Shown: positions 54,240-64,000 of the stretch, piece by piece
Layout: each line of letters begins with the position of its first letter
How positions within the stretch are numbered: the first letter of the stretch is position 1
Source of the DNA: Carnobacterium alterfunditum DSM 5972
GTDB taxonomy: Bacteria; Bacillota; Bacilli; Lactobacillales; Carnobacteriaceae
Length of the DNA: 64,000 nucleotides
NCBI RefSeq assembly: GCF_000744115.1
Contig: NZ_JQLG01000004.1
Location: 2,082,190-2,146,189 of the forward strand
Direction of reading: 5' to 3'
The notes under the pieces: model-generated
Told to the model about the DNA's origin: nothing
Seen by the model: only the letters and a program-made list of their open reading frames with translations
Database searches by the model: none
Position numbers and translations under genes: made by a program

Positions 54240-57200
54240 ATGTCATTTGTACAATTGCAAGTTATTAGTTCCTATAGTCTATTACAAAGTACCATTACAA
54301 TTGAAAAATTAGTGATCAATGCTAAAGAAAGAGGTTATCAAGCAATAGCCTTGACCGATCACAATATCTTATATGGGATGGTTGATTTTTATAAAATGTG
54401 TAAAAAACATCAAATCAAGCCTATTTTAGGCTTAACGTTGGATGTTGGCGGTATTATAAAAAAAGAAGAGAACCATTCGATTATATTGTTAGCAAAAAAT
54501 GTTGAGGGATATGAAAGTTTGATGGCTCTTTCAAGTGAAAAAATGTTATTAACTGAAAATGAGCGCTTAACGATCGAACGTATCAAGCCACATAGTCAAA
54601 ATTTAATTGCGCTGACACCTGGAGAAGAAGGAGAAGTTGAAAAATTATTGCTCCAAAATGAGAGGAATTCCGCAGCAATAGTTGTAAAAGAATGGCAAAA
54701 TATATTTCCAGCGGACCAATTTTATTTAGGGGTCCAACTCCAACCAAAACTAAAAGCGATCAAAGATGAGTTGAATGCATTAGCAGCTGAAACAGGAATC
54801 GCTACTGTTGCGTTGCAAGATATTCGATACATTGATGCAACGGATGACTTTAGCACGAATGTTTTAAGAGCAATCGACAAAGGCGAAGTTCTCTCGATTG
54901 AAAATGCGGTTATTTCAGGCGAATATTATTTGCCTGAAAGCAGTCAAACAGAAAAAATATTCAAAGATAACGGCTTGGAAAAAGCAGCTCAGCGAACCAA
55001 TGAAATAGCTGCCATGATCGATGTAGAAATAGCATTGAACCAGCAATTGCTGCCAAAATTTCCTTTAGCGAAAGAGAGAAAGACAACTGAATTCTTAAAA
55101 GAACAATGTTTGAAAGGATTGCATTTAAGAGTACCCAAATCAGATGAACGATACACTAAACGTTTAGATCATGAGTTGACAGTTATTGAAAAAATGGGAT
55201 TTGAAGATTATTTTTTAATTGTGTGGGACGTAATGGCTTACGCTCATAAAGTGAAAATTGTGACGGGTGCAGGTAGAGGTTCAGCGGCCGGCTCGCTAGT
55301 TGCTTACTTACTTGAAATTACTGATGTTGATCCAATTGAGTATGATCTGTTATTTGAACGATTTTTAAATGAAGAACGTTATACAATGCCTGATATTGAT
55401 TTGGATTTTCCAGATAATCGGCGAGAAGAAATTTTACAATATGTAAAAAATAAGTATGGTGTAAATCATGTTGCTCAAATAGCTACTTTTGGAACCTTGG
55501 CTGCTAAAATGGCTTTAAAAGATGTAGCGCGAGTATTTGGCCTGAGCCCTGCAGAAGCGAATATCTGGTCTAAAGCTATTCCAAAGGTACTTGGGATAAC
55601 ATTAGAAAAAGCCTATCAACTTTCTTCATCTCTCAAAAAGATAGTTGGAGAAAATGATAAAAATACGCTTCTATTTGAGACGGCTAAAAAAATCGAAGGA
55701 TTGCCGCGACATATATCAACGCATGCAGCAGGTATCGTCATCAGCGATAAATCTTTAACGCGTTACGTCCCTTTGCAGCAAGGTGGAGGAGAGCTACTGT
55801 TAACACAGTATCCGATGGGAAATGTGGAAGAAATCGGTTTGTTGAAAATGGATTTTTTAGGGTTGAAGAATTTAACTATCATAGATAATGCACTGAAACT
55901 TATTCAAAGAGAAACCGGGGAACGCATCGATTTGTTAAAAATCTCAATGCAAGATCAAGAAACGCTTCGATTATTTCGTCAAGCAGATATGGTAGGAATA
56001 TTTCAATTTGAATCTGCAGGGATCAAAAATGTCCTTCGCAGATTAGAACCATCCTCGATCGAGGATATTGCAGCTGTAAATGCGTTGTATCGTCCCGGTC
56101 CCATGGAACAGATCGATACGTTTATCAAAAGAAAAAAAGGTATTCTCCCGATTGAATACCCTCATGAAAGTCTATCAGCTATTTTAGCTGTCACATATGG
56201 TGTAATGGTGTACCAGGAACAAGTCATGCAAGTGGCTGCAAAGATGGGCGGATACACATTAGGTCAAGCGGATATTTTAAGAAGAGCAATCGGGAAAAAA
56301 CAAAAAGTAATTATTGATAAAGAAAGGAACCATTTTATCTCCGGTGCCGACAAACTTGGCTATACTGAAGAGGTGGCTAAGCAAGTCTATGATTATATCG
56401 AACGATTTGCAAATTATGGTTTTAACCGTTCCCATGCGGTTGCGTACTCTTTTATTGCCTACCAGATGGCCTATTTAAAAGCTCATTACCCTAATGCTTT
56501 TTTTGTAGCGTTATTGAATTCTGCTTTAAACAATTCGACTAAAATGAAGGAATACATCATTGAAGCAAAAAAAAGAACCATCAAAGTTCTTTCACCTGAT
56601 ATCAATGATAGCTTCAGCGGCTTTACACTAACTGGAAACAATATTTTGTTTGGATTCAATTCAATTAAAGGATTAAGAAGAGATATGATCGTCGAAATGA
56701 TCCAAAAGCGAAAGAACGATGGAAATTATTTAGATTTGATCGATTTTCTTAAAAGAGTAGATAAAAAATGGTTGAAGCCTGAGTATATCAAACCGTTGAT
56801 TTATGCTGGAGCATTTGATCGATTTGAGTATTCGAGAGGAACGCTCTTAGCTTCAGTTGAAGGAATCGTTCAAAGCATAAAGATGAGTGGGAATAATAGT
56901 GATTTGTTTGAATTATTAAAACCTAAATATGAATTTGCTCCGGATCTGACAATAGAAGAAAAGTTGGAAACAGAAGAGCAATATTTAGGCACCTATTTAT
57001 CCGGTCATCCAACAGAAAAGTACGACCAACTACGACAATGGAAACAAGTTGACTACATGAGTGAACTGACAGTTGGGAAAACAAGCAGAGTAATAGGAAT
57101 GATAAAAAATGTTCACAAAATCCGAACAAAAAAAGGCGAATCGATGGCCTTTGTGACCATCAGCGATACTTCAGGAGATTGTTCGCTCACCCTTTTTCCA

Positions 57201-57584
57201 ATAAAATATCGTCAGTTTATTGATCTGCTTACAAATGGAACGATTTTATATGTATCGGGAAAAGTGGAGACGAAGCAAGAAGGACCGCCTCAAATGATTG
57301 TCAATCAAATGGATGACGCTGCTAGAATTGCTGACAACCATACAACTAAAAAATGTTTTATCCGGATACAGGCAGAACAAAATAATAATGAAACTTTAGG
57401 GCAGATGAAAAAGCTGATGATAAAATCAAAAGGGAATATTCCAGTTGTTTTATACTATATGCAAACGAATAAGAAAATTGTTTTAGCAGAAGAAAATTGG
57501 ATCGAGGATACTACTGAACTTCTTGAACAATTAAAAAAACTTCTTGGAAAAGAAAATGTTGTAATCAAAAATAATCCTGAATAA
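54240..57584 (+). CDS. dnaE: DNA polymerase III subunit alpha, DnaE
   Basis: This 1114-residue C-family polymerase extends RNA primers on the lagging strand in Firmicutes, alongside PolC. It has an N-terminal PHP domain (ALTDHNILYGM), the palm with catalytic aspartates in MPDIDLDFPDNRR, a helix-hairpin-helix region and a C-terminal OB fold. The ATG at 54240 is preferred over GTG 54231, which overlaps the GGAGTG ribosome site. It is intact up to the stop, with an IS1380-family element beginning 67 bp downstream. Confidence 0.97.
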   Translation: MSFVQLQVISSYSLLQSTITIEKLVINAKERGYQAIALTDHNILYGMVDFYKMCKKHQIKPILGLTLDVGGIIKKEENHSIILLAKNVEGYESLMALSSEKMLLTENERLTIERIKPHSQNLIALTPGEEGEVEKLLLQNERNSAAIVVKEWQNIFPADQFYLGVQLQPKLKAIKDELNALAAETGIATVALQDIRYIDATDDFSTNVLRAIDKGEVLSIENAVISGEYYLPESSQTEKIFKDNGLEKAAQRTNEIAAMIDVEIALNQQLLPKFPLAKERKTTEFLKEQCLKGLHLRVPKSDERYTKRLDHELTVIEKMGFEDYFLIVWDVMAYAHKVKIVTGAGRGSAAGSLVAYLLEITDVDPIEYDLLFERFLNEERYTMPDIDLDFPDNRREEILQYVKNKYGVNHVAQIATFGTLAAKMALKDVARVFGLSPAEANIWSKAIPKVLGITLEKAYQLSSSLKKIVGENDKNTLLFETAKKIEGLPRHISTHAAGIVISDKSLTRYVPLQQGGGELLLTQYPMGNVEEIGLLKMDFLGLKNLTIIDNALKLIQRETGERIDLLKISMQDQETLRLFRQADMVGIFQFESAGIKNVLRRLEPSSIEDIAAVNALYRPGPMEQIDTFIKRKKGILPIEYPHESLSAILAVTYGVMVYQEQVMQVAAKMGGYTLGQADILRRAIGKKQKVIIDKERNHFISGADKLGYTEEVAKQVYDYIERFANYGFNRSHAVAYSFIAYQMAYLKAHYPNAFFVALLNSALNNSTKMKEYIIEAKKRTIKVLSPDINDSFSGFTLTGNNILFGFNSIKGLRRDMIVEMIQKRKNDGNYLDLIDFLKRVDKKWLKPEYIKPLIYAGAFDRFEYSRGTLLASVEGIVQSIKMSGNNSDLFELLKPKYEFAPDLTIEEKLETEEQYLGTYLSGHPTEKYDQLRQWKQVDYMSELTVGKTSRVIGMIKNVHKIRTKKGESMAFVTISDTSGDCSLTLFPIKYRQFIDLLTNGTILYVSGKVETKQEGPPQMIVNQMDDAARIADNHTTKKCFIRIQAEQNNNETLGQMKKLMIKSKGNIPVVLYYMQTNKKIVLAEENWIEDTTELLEQLKKLLGKENVVIKNNPE

Positions 57585-57650
57585 TTCATACTTTTTTTGA
57601 AATGCTCTGGAAAAACTGTTCTAGCGCTAGTTTAAGCTGGATTTCTCAAC

Positions 57651-59095
57651 ACCCTTTGGGTGTGCAAAAAAAACCCCAATCTGTTATGGTTAAATCACCT
57701 AAACGTAACCAAAGAAAGGGGTTCTCTCTATGGCAATTTTACATGAAAATCGGTTACTTTTCAATTCAAACATTTCGGTATCACATTCTGGTGGTAATTT
57801 ATCCTCAGATTCCGGGTTAATATTAGTTAAGGAGTTTATGCACACCATTAATTTTTCTAATATTTTAAAACAAAACCTCATCATTAATGATAATCGACTT
57901 TATCATAAACATACTAATCAGGCGATAATTGAACAAATTATTTTTCAATTGATTGGTGGCTATCAAACAGATTCTTCGGCTGACATTTTATCAAAAGATC
58001 CCATTTTCCAGAGCCTATTAGCTAAAGAACAACTTGCTTCACAACCGTCTATTTCTCGCTTTTGGGATCGGTTAAATCAAGAAAATATTTTCCAATTGCA
58101 AGAAGTCAATCAAATCCTGCTTGATAAAGTACGGACTGCACGTAATACAACTGAGATGATTTTTGATTTAGACTCAACTCATTCGGATACCTTCGGGAAT
58201 CAAGAAAATTCGAATTATAACGCTCATTACCAAACGAATGGCTATCATCCGCTAGTTGCCTTTGAAGGCTTGACCGGTGATTTATTGAAAGCAGAACTTC
58301 GTTCTGGTAACGTGTACACATCCAATGGTGTGGCAGATTTTGTCCAACCACTTTTTGACCATTATCAAGAAACCGTACCTGTAAGTTCTATTCTAGTGCG
58401 TGCCGATAGTGGTTTTGCAACTCCTGAATTATATGAGCTATGTGAAGAACGTCGAAATTTTTATGTTATTCGATTGAAATCGAATCGCAAATTAGGCAAA
58501 ATCGCTGAGCAATTTATCTCTATAGATGATCAACACGATTGGTATAGAAAAGAAGTTCACTACGCTTCTGTACTCTATCAAGCGAAGAGCTGGTCACATT
58601 CACGAAGAGTTTGTATTAAATCTACGCGTGAAGCAACAGAATTGATTGCTCGACATGAATTTATCGTAACTAATTTATCAGAAGATATTTCTGCAGAAGC
58701 GGTCTTTCAAACTTATTCTAAAAGAGGAACCATGGAAAATTATATTAAAGAGGCCAAAAATGGGTTTTATTTCGATAAAACCGACAGCCCTCGTTTCTTA
58801 GAAAATCATGCACGCATGATGGTGAGCGTACTAGCTTATAACATGGTCAATTTTATGCGTACTCTTTGTTTTACGAAAGAAACCAAAGGTTTTCAAGTAT
58901 CAACCATTCGCTTGTTCTTATTTAAAGTGGCAGGTAAGCTTGTTCATTCGGGAAGGAAAACCTCTTTGAAACTCAGTTCCTCCCACGTTTATCAGAAACT
59001 CTTTCGTAAAATCTTGTGGAATATCCAGCATTTTAAATGGGAGTAGCACTCATACTCAATACAATAGTTAAAAAAAATGGCTCATTCCAAGGGGT
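57651..59095 (+). mobile_element. IS1380-family insertion sequence
   Basis: The ends ACCCTTTGG (57651) and, on the other strand, ACCCCTTGG (59095) form short imperfect inverted repeats around one intact transposase. The length of about 1.45 kb is slightly short for the family. No duplicated target site is clear. A 23-nt inverted pair (57575-57597 and 59223-59245) lies outside the element on both sides. Confidence 0.8.
57730..59046 (+). CDS. IS1380-family transposase
   Basis: This 438-residue DDE transposase has Asp in MIFDLDSTHSDTFGNQ, Asp in SILVRADSGFATPELYE and Glu in TMENYIKEAKNGF, matching the IS1380/IS4-like catalytic set. It starts at ATG behind AAAGAAAGGGG. It has no internal stop. 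Transcription runs with dnaE and pfkA, so read-through into pfkA is possible. Confidence 0.92.
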   Translation: MAILHENRLLFNSNISVSHSGGNLSSDSGLILVKEFMHTINFSNILKQNLIINDNRLYHKHTNQAIIEQIIFQLIGGYQTDSSADILSKDPIFQSLLAKEQLASQPSISRFWDRLNQENIFQLQEVNQILLDKVRTARNTTEMIFDLDSTHSDTFGNQENSNYNAHYQTNGYHPLVAFEGLTGDLLKAELRSGNVYTSNGVADFVQPLFDHYQETVPVSSILVRADSGFATPELYELCEERRNFYVIRLKSNRKLGKIAEQFISIDDQHDWYRKEVHYASVLYQAKSWSHSRRVCIKSTREATELIARHEFIVTNLSEDISAEAVFQTYSKRGTMENYIKEAKNGFYFDKTDSPRFLENHARMMVSVLAYNMVNFMRTLCFTKETKGFQVSTIRLFLFKVAGKLVHSGRKTSLKLSSSHVYQKLFRKILWNIQHFKWE

Positions 59096-60427
<1,332 letters not shown>

Positions 60428-60483
60428 ATTGATTACAAACTTTAAAAATTGTAATAAAAAATGCTGTTAGGAGCGATAATAGA

Positions 60484-62241
60484 ATGAAAAAAACAAAGAT
60501 TGTATGTACGATTGGTCCAGCAAGTGAAAAAGTTGAACAATTGGTTCAAATGATAGATGCAGGTATGAACGTAGCCCGCTTAAACTTTTCACATGGGGAC
60601 TTCGAAGAGCATGGTGCACGCATCATAAATATTCGTGAAGCTTCAAAACGTACTGGCAAAATGGTAGCTATTCTATTAGATACAAAAGGTCCTGAAATGC
60701 GTACACACAACATGAAAGATGGTCTTGTTGAATTTGAAACAGGAGACGTTGTTCGTATCTCAATGACAGAAGTTGAAGGAACAAAAGAAAAATTCTCAAT
60801 CACTTATCCTGAATTGATCAATGATATAGAAGTAGGTACTCACATCTTACTAGATGATGGTTTAATAGATCTTGAAATAACAGAATTAGACCATGCAAAC
60901 AATGAAATTGTTGTTTTAGTTCAAAACCCAGGAACACTAAAAAATAAAAAAGGTGTTAACGTACCAGGCGTATCTGTGAATTTACCAGGAATTACTGATA
61001 AAGATGCTGCCGATATTCGTTTTGGTCTAAAAAATGATATTGATTATATTGCAGCAAGTTTTGTACGTCGCGCATCTGATGTATTAGAAATCACTCAAAT
61101 TCTTGAAGAAGAAAACATGACACATGTTCAAATCATTCCTAAAATTGAAAACCAAGAAGGCGTGGATAACATCGACGAAATCTTGAAAGTTTCAAATGGA
61201 ATAATGGTTGCACGTGGAGATTTAGGAGTTGAAATTCCTACAGAAGAAGTTCCTATCGTTCAAAAAGCACTTATCCAAAAATGTAATCAAGCTGGTAAAC
61301 CAGTTATTACTGCTACACAAATGTTAGACTCAATGCAACAAAACCCACGTCCAACACGCGCTGAAGCAAGTGACGTAGCAAACGCTATTTTTGATGGAAC
61401 AGATGCTATCATGCTTTCTGGAGAAACAGCTGCTGGAGATTACCCTATTGAAGCTGTACAAACTATGACTCGTATTGCTATACGTACTGAAGAAGCATTA
61501 GTAAATCAAGATGCTTTTGCATTAAAAGCATACAGCCAAACAGATATGACTGAAGCAATTGGTCAATCAGTAGGACACACTGCACGTAATTTAAATATCC
61601 AAACGATTGTTGCAGCTACTGAGTCTGGACATACTGCACGTATGATCGCAAAATACCGTCCAAAAGCTAATATCGTTGCTGTTACGTTTACAGAACGTCA
61701 AATGCGTGGTCTTGCATTAACTTGGGGAGCTTACCCAGTTGTTTCTGAAAAACCAGCTTCAACAGATGATATGTTCCACTTAGCAACTAAGATCGCTCAA
61801 GAAACTGGATTTGCAACTGCAGGAGATCTAATTATCATTACTGCTGGTGTACCAGTTGGCGAACGTGGCACAACTAACCTAATGAAGATCCAATTGATCG
61901 GAACTAAATTAGTTAGCGGACAAGGCGTTGGGACAGATGCTGTTATTGGTAAAGCAATTGTTGCAACAAGTGCTGAAGAAGCAAATAAAAATGCTGTTGA
62001 AGGTGGAATTTTAGTTGTGAAAACAACGGATAAAGACTACTTGCTAGCAATTGAAAAATCATCAGCTTTAGTAGTAGAACAAGGCGGCTTGACTAGTCAT
62101 GCAGCTGTCATTGCGATTGCAATGAACATTCCTGTTATTGTGAATGTTGAAAATGCTACAACTCTTATTAAAAATGATGAATTGATCACTGTCGACTCAC
62201 GTCGTGGAATCGTCTACCGTGGAGCAACAACAGCTATCTAA
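60484..62241 (+). CDS. pyk: Pyruvate kinase with C-terminal PEP-utilising domain
   Basis: This enzyme transfers phosphate from PEP to ADP to give pyruvate and ATP. The 585-residue protein starts [14 protein letters not shown] and has the active-site [12 protein letters not shown] and the metal/K+ sites. It is about 110 residues longer than the core enzyme because of an extra C-terminal domain like the PEP-utilising swivelling domain ([19 protein letters not shown]), as in Bacillus and Geobacillus. That domain carries the histidine motif but is not known to be phosphorylated here. The ATG follows TAGGAGCGATAATAG. Confidence 0.97.
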   Translation: MKKTKIVCTIGPASEKVEQLVQMIDAGMNVARLNFSHGDFEEHGARIINIREASKRTGKMVAILLDTKGPEMRTHNMKDGLVEFETGDVVRISMTEVEGTKEKFSITYPELINDIEVGTHILLDDGLIDLEITELDHANNEIVVLVQNPGTLKNKKGVNVPGVSVNLPGITDKDAADIRFGLKNDIDYIAASFVRRASDVLEITQILEEENMTHVQIIPKIENQEGVDNIDEILKVSNGIMVARGDLGVEIPTEEVPIVQKALIQKCNQAGKPVITATQMLDSMQQNPRPTRAEASDVANAIFDGTDAIMLSGETAAGDYPIEAVQTMTRIAIRTEEALVNQDAFALKAYSQTDMTEAIGQSVGHTARNLNIQTIVAATESGHTARMIAKYRPKANIVAVTFTERQMRGLALTWGAYPVVSEKPASTDDMFHLATKIAQETGFATAGDLIIITAGVPVGERGTTNLMKIQLIGTKLVSGQGVGTDAVIGKAIVATSAEEANKNAVEGGILVVKTTDKDYLLAIEKSSALVVEQGGLTSHAAVIAIAMNIPVIVNVENATTLIKNDELITVDSRRGIVYRGATTAI

Positions 62242-62264
62242 TAGAACCTAAAATTTTAATGAAC

Positions 62265-62315
62265 AAAACTCTCTTGAGGATTGATTTTGGATCTGATAGA
62301 GAGTTTTTTTTTTTT
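62265..62315 (+). terminator. Terminator after pyk
   Basis: AAAACTCTCT pairs with AGAGAGTTTT around a 23-nt loop and runs into more than ten T residues. Confidence 0.85.
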
Positions 62316-62350
62316 GATTAATTGAAAGTTCTAGTTTACATAAAAAAATA

Positions 62351-62359
62351 TGGTAAACT
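62351..62359 (+). promoter_or_regulatory. Extended -10 promoter of cvfB
   Basis: TGGTAAACT joins a TGn extension to a TAAACT -10 (62354-62359), and the -35 is weak. A leader of about 110 nt follows. Confidence 0.4.
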
Positions 62360-62475
62360 TATAGTGGATTCTTTTCTACTTTCTTTCTATTCTTTGCTTT
62401 TTCGTATAAAATGGAGAGAATGGATCGATAAATCAAAAAAAGATGGCTATTTCTAAACTTATGGAGGAAAAAAAT

Positions 62476-63363
62476 ATGAATCAATCACTAGGAAAAATTA
62501 TTACTGGACTTGTTACAGACGTAAATGACACCTCATTTTTTGTACAAAAAGATGGTGTAACGTATAAACTAACTAAAACTGAAGGAATGGATTATAAATT
62601 AGGTGATACAGTTGAAGGCTTTGCCTATATTTCTATGGATAAAGACTATATGTTGACACAAGAAATACCTGAAGTACAAGTAGGTTATTTTGCGTGGGGA
62701 ACCGTTATAGATACTAGAAAAGATTTAGGCGTATTTGTTGATATTGGGTTGCCTGATAAAGAATTGGTTGTGTCACTTGACGAACTTCCTACAATTAAAC
62801 ATTTGTGGCCTAAAAAAGGTGACCGTTTACTGATAACTATTCGAGTAGACGATAAAGATCGTATGTGGGGAGAACTAGCTAGTGATGAAGTGTATCAATC
62901 GCTAGCAATAAAAGGAACAGAAGAATTGATCAATCAAAACATTAAAGGAACAGCTTATCGTTTGAAAGTCATTGGGACTTTCATTTTGACGGAAGATAAT
63001 CAAATAGGCTTTGTTCATCCTTCAGAACGTAAAGATGAGCCTCGTTTAGGCGAAGTTGTATCTGGACGTGTTATTGGGGTAAGATCAGATGGTGTGATAA
63101 ACGTCTCTTTAATGCCACGGGCTTATGAAGCTATTGGCGATGATGCAGCAATGCTGATGGCCATATTAGAACGAACGAAAACAGGTAGTTTTCCATATAC
63201 CGATAAAAGTTCTCCAGATGATATTGCAGATCGCTTTGGAATCAGTAAAGGTCAATTTAAGCGCGCAATTGGGAATTTAATGAAACAACGTCTAATCGTG
63301 CAGGAAGATGGCGAAACAAAACTTGTTGAATCTTCAACTAAACTTGAAGAAGAAGAAGAATAA
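62476..63363 (+). CDS. cvfB: CvfB-type S1-domain RNA-binding protein
   Basis: This 295-residue protein has two or three S1-like RNA-binding domains (including YFAWGTVIDTRKDLGVFVDI and VVSGRVIGVRSDGVINVSL) and a C-terminal winged helix (DIADRFGISKGQFKRAIG). It matches CvfB/YitL, a conserved virulence regulator in Staphylococcus aureus that binds RNA. The ATG at 62476 follows TGGAGGAAAAAAAT. An in-frame ATG at 62443 has no ribosome site and is rejected. Confidence 0.93.
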   Translation: MNQSLGKIITGLVTDVNDTSFFVQKDGVTYKLTKTEGMDYKLGDTVEGFAYISMDKDYMLTQEIPEVQVGYFAWGTVIDTRKDLGVFVDIGLPDKELVVSLDELPTIKHLWPKKGDRLLITIRVDDKDRMWGELASDEVYQSLAIKGTEELINQNIKGTAYRLKVIGTFILTEDNQIGFVHPSERKDEPRLGEVVSGRVIGVRSDGVINVSLMPRAYEAIGDDAAMLMAILERTKTGSFPYTDKSSPDDIADRFGISKGQFKRAIGNLMKQRLIVQEDGETKLVESSTKLEEEEE

Positions 63364-63387
63364 AAATTTAATCATTCAATTATATGA

Positions 63388-63429
63388 AAGAAGGCAGTTC
63401 ACAAAGTGTTCTTGCCTTCTTCTTTTTTT
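63388..63429 (+). terminator. Terminator after cvfB
   Basis: AAGAAGGCA pairs with TGCCTTCTT, with inner TTCAC/GTG pairing, and is followed by a T-tract. Confidence 0.88.
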
Positions 63430-63471
63430 AAAAGAACATACTAATGTTGATTTGATCAGAGGTGAAAGAAT

Positions 63472-64000
63472 ATGAATGAAGACATTGAGGAGTACCTTCG
63501 CTTTCTTACCATTGAACGTGGCCTTTCAAAAAATACAATTGAAAGTTACAAGAGAGATATCAGCCAATACCTTGCTTTTATTTCAGAGAGTAAGATAACC
63601 GAATGGAGTCAAATCGATCGCTATGTCGTGCTGTCTTTTTTACAAAATTTAAAAGAACAAAAAAAATCTGCTGGGACCATTATTCGAATGGTCTCTTGTT
63701 TGAGACGGTTTCATCAATTTTTAAAACAAGAACAAATATCCAAAGGCGACCCTATGTTGCATATCGATACACCAAAGAAGGCTCAAAAATTACCAAAAGT
63801 GTTATCTATGAAAGAGGTCGATCGATTAATCGAAACGCCAAATACCGGCGAAACATTAGGTTTAAGAGATCGAGCAATGCTTGAAGTACTTTATGCAACT
63901 GGACTTCGTGTTTCTGAACTAACGGACTTGAAATTGGATGATTTACACTTATCACTTGGACTGATCCAAACAATTGGTAAAGGAGATAAAGAAAGAATCA
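63472..64000 (+). CDS. xerD: Tyrosine recombinase XerD (5' part, cut by window edge)
   Basis: The first 176 codons of a tyrosine recombinase are present. The N-terminal SAM-like DNA-binding domain starts MNEDIEEYLRFLTIERGLSK, and the catalytic domain begins with the first active-site Arg in YATGLRVSELTDL. XerD acts with XerC at dif to resolve chromosome dimers. The other catalytic residues (HxxR, Tyr) lie beyond the window. The ATG follows CAGAGGTGAAAGAAT. Its place after pyk-cvfB is usual for Lactobacillales. Confidence 0.93.
   Translation, partial: MNEDIEEYLRFLTIERGLSKNTIESYKRDISQYLAFISESKITEWSQIDRYVVLSFLQNLKEQKKSAGTIIRMVSCLRRFHQFLKQEQISKGDPMLHIDTPKKAQKLPKVLSMKEVDRLIETPNTGETLGLRDRAMLEVLYATGLRVSELTDLKLDDLHLSLGLIQTIGKGDKERI

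Overview
This is the low-GC core chromosome of a Gram-positive lactic-acid-type bacterium (Lactobacillales). A Carnobacterium- or Enterococcus-like genus is the best guess. The evidence is strong AGGAGG ribosome sites, frequent TTG and GTG starts, a sodium-type V-ATPase operon in the Enterococcus hirae ntp order, PASTA kinase signalling, a CtsR-type operator, and a gmk-to-rplS gene order that closely follows the Bacillus subtilis ylo/ylq region. The genus is an inference from content, not something I could test.

Layout. 1-1222: the 5' tip of a leftward, probably TetR-regulated gene, then an IS30 copy. 1251-2120: a DegV/FakB fatty-acid-binding protein. 2310-11045: promoter, nine-gene V-ATPase operon (ntpFIKECGABD) and terminator. 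11212-24334: ssDNA-binding PC4 protein, gmk, rpoZ, coaBC, priA, def, fmt, rsmB, stp, prkC, rsgA, rpe, thiamine pyrophosphokinase. 24417-37042: rpmB (minus strand), Asp23-family protein, fakA, recG, plsX, acpP, rnc, smc, a Cof-type HAD phosphatase, ftsY. 37053-39716: a second IS30 and an ISL3 element with a perfect 8-bp target duplication, lying between ftsY and ylxM. 39873-45478: ylxM, ffh, rpsP, khpA, rimM, trmD, rplS, a YbjN-like protein, OsmC. 45490-51004: yajQ and a yitT-yitU-yitV-yitW group split by an IS3-family element that sits inside a larger inverted-repeat structure. 51135-57584: CtsR-type promoter, clpB, a small YjzD-like membrane protein and dnaE. 57651-59095: an IS1380-family element. 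59465-64000: pfkA, pyk, cvfB and the start of xerD.

Most genes serve housekeeping functions: ion pumping and pH or Na+ homeostasis (ntp), exogenous fatty-acid use and phospholipid synthesis (DegV, FakA, PlsX, AcpP), protein N-terminal maturation (def, fmt), Ser/Thr phosphorylation (Stp, PrkC), ribosome biogenesis (RsgA, RimM, TrmD, RsmB, L28, L19, S16), membrane targeting (FtsY, Ffh, YlxM), chromosome segregation and repair (Smc, RecG, PriA, DnaE, XerD) and lower glycolysis (PfkA, Pyk). I found no prophage, CRISPR array, tRNA or rRNA, and no clear undescribed multi-gene system. The unusual content is in the intergenic DNA: five insertion sequences, several of them at ends of transcription units, and unexplained inverted repeats at 19098-19149, 42413-42460, 47048-48848 and 57575/59245.
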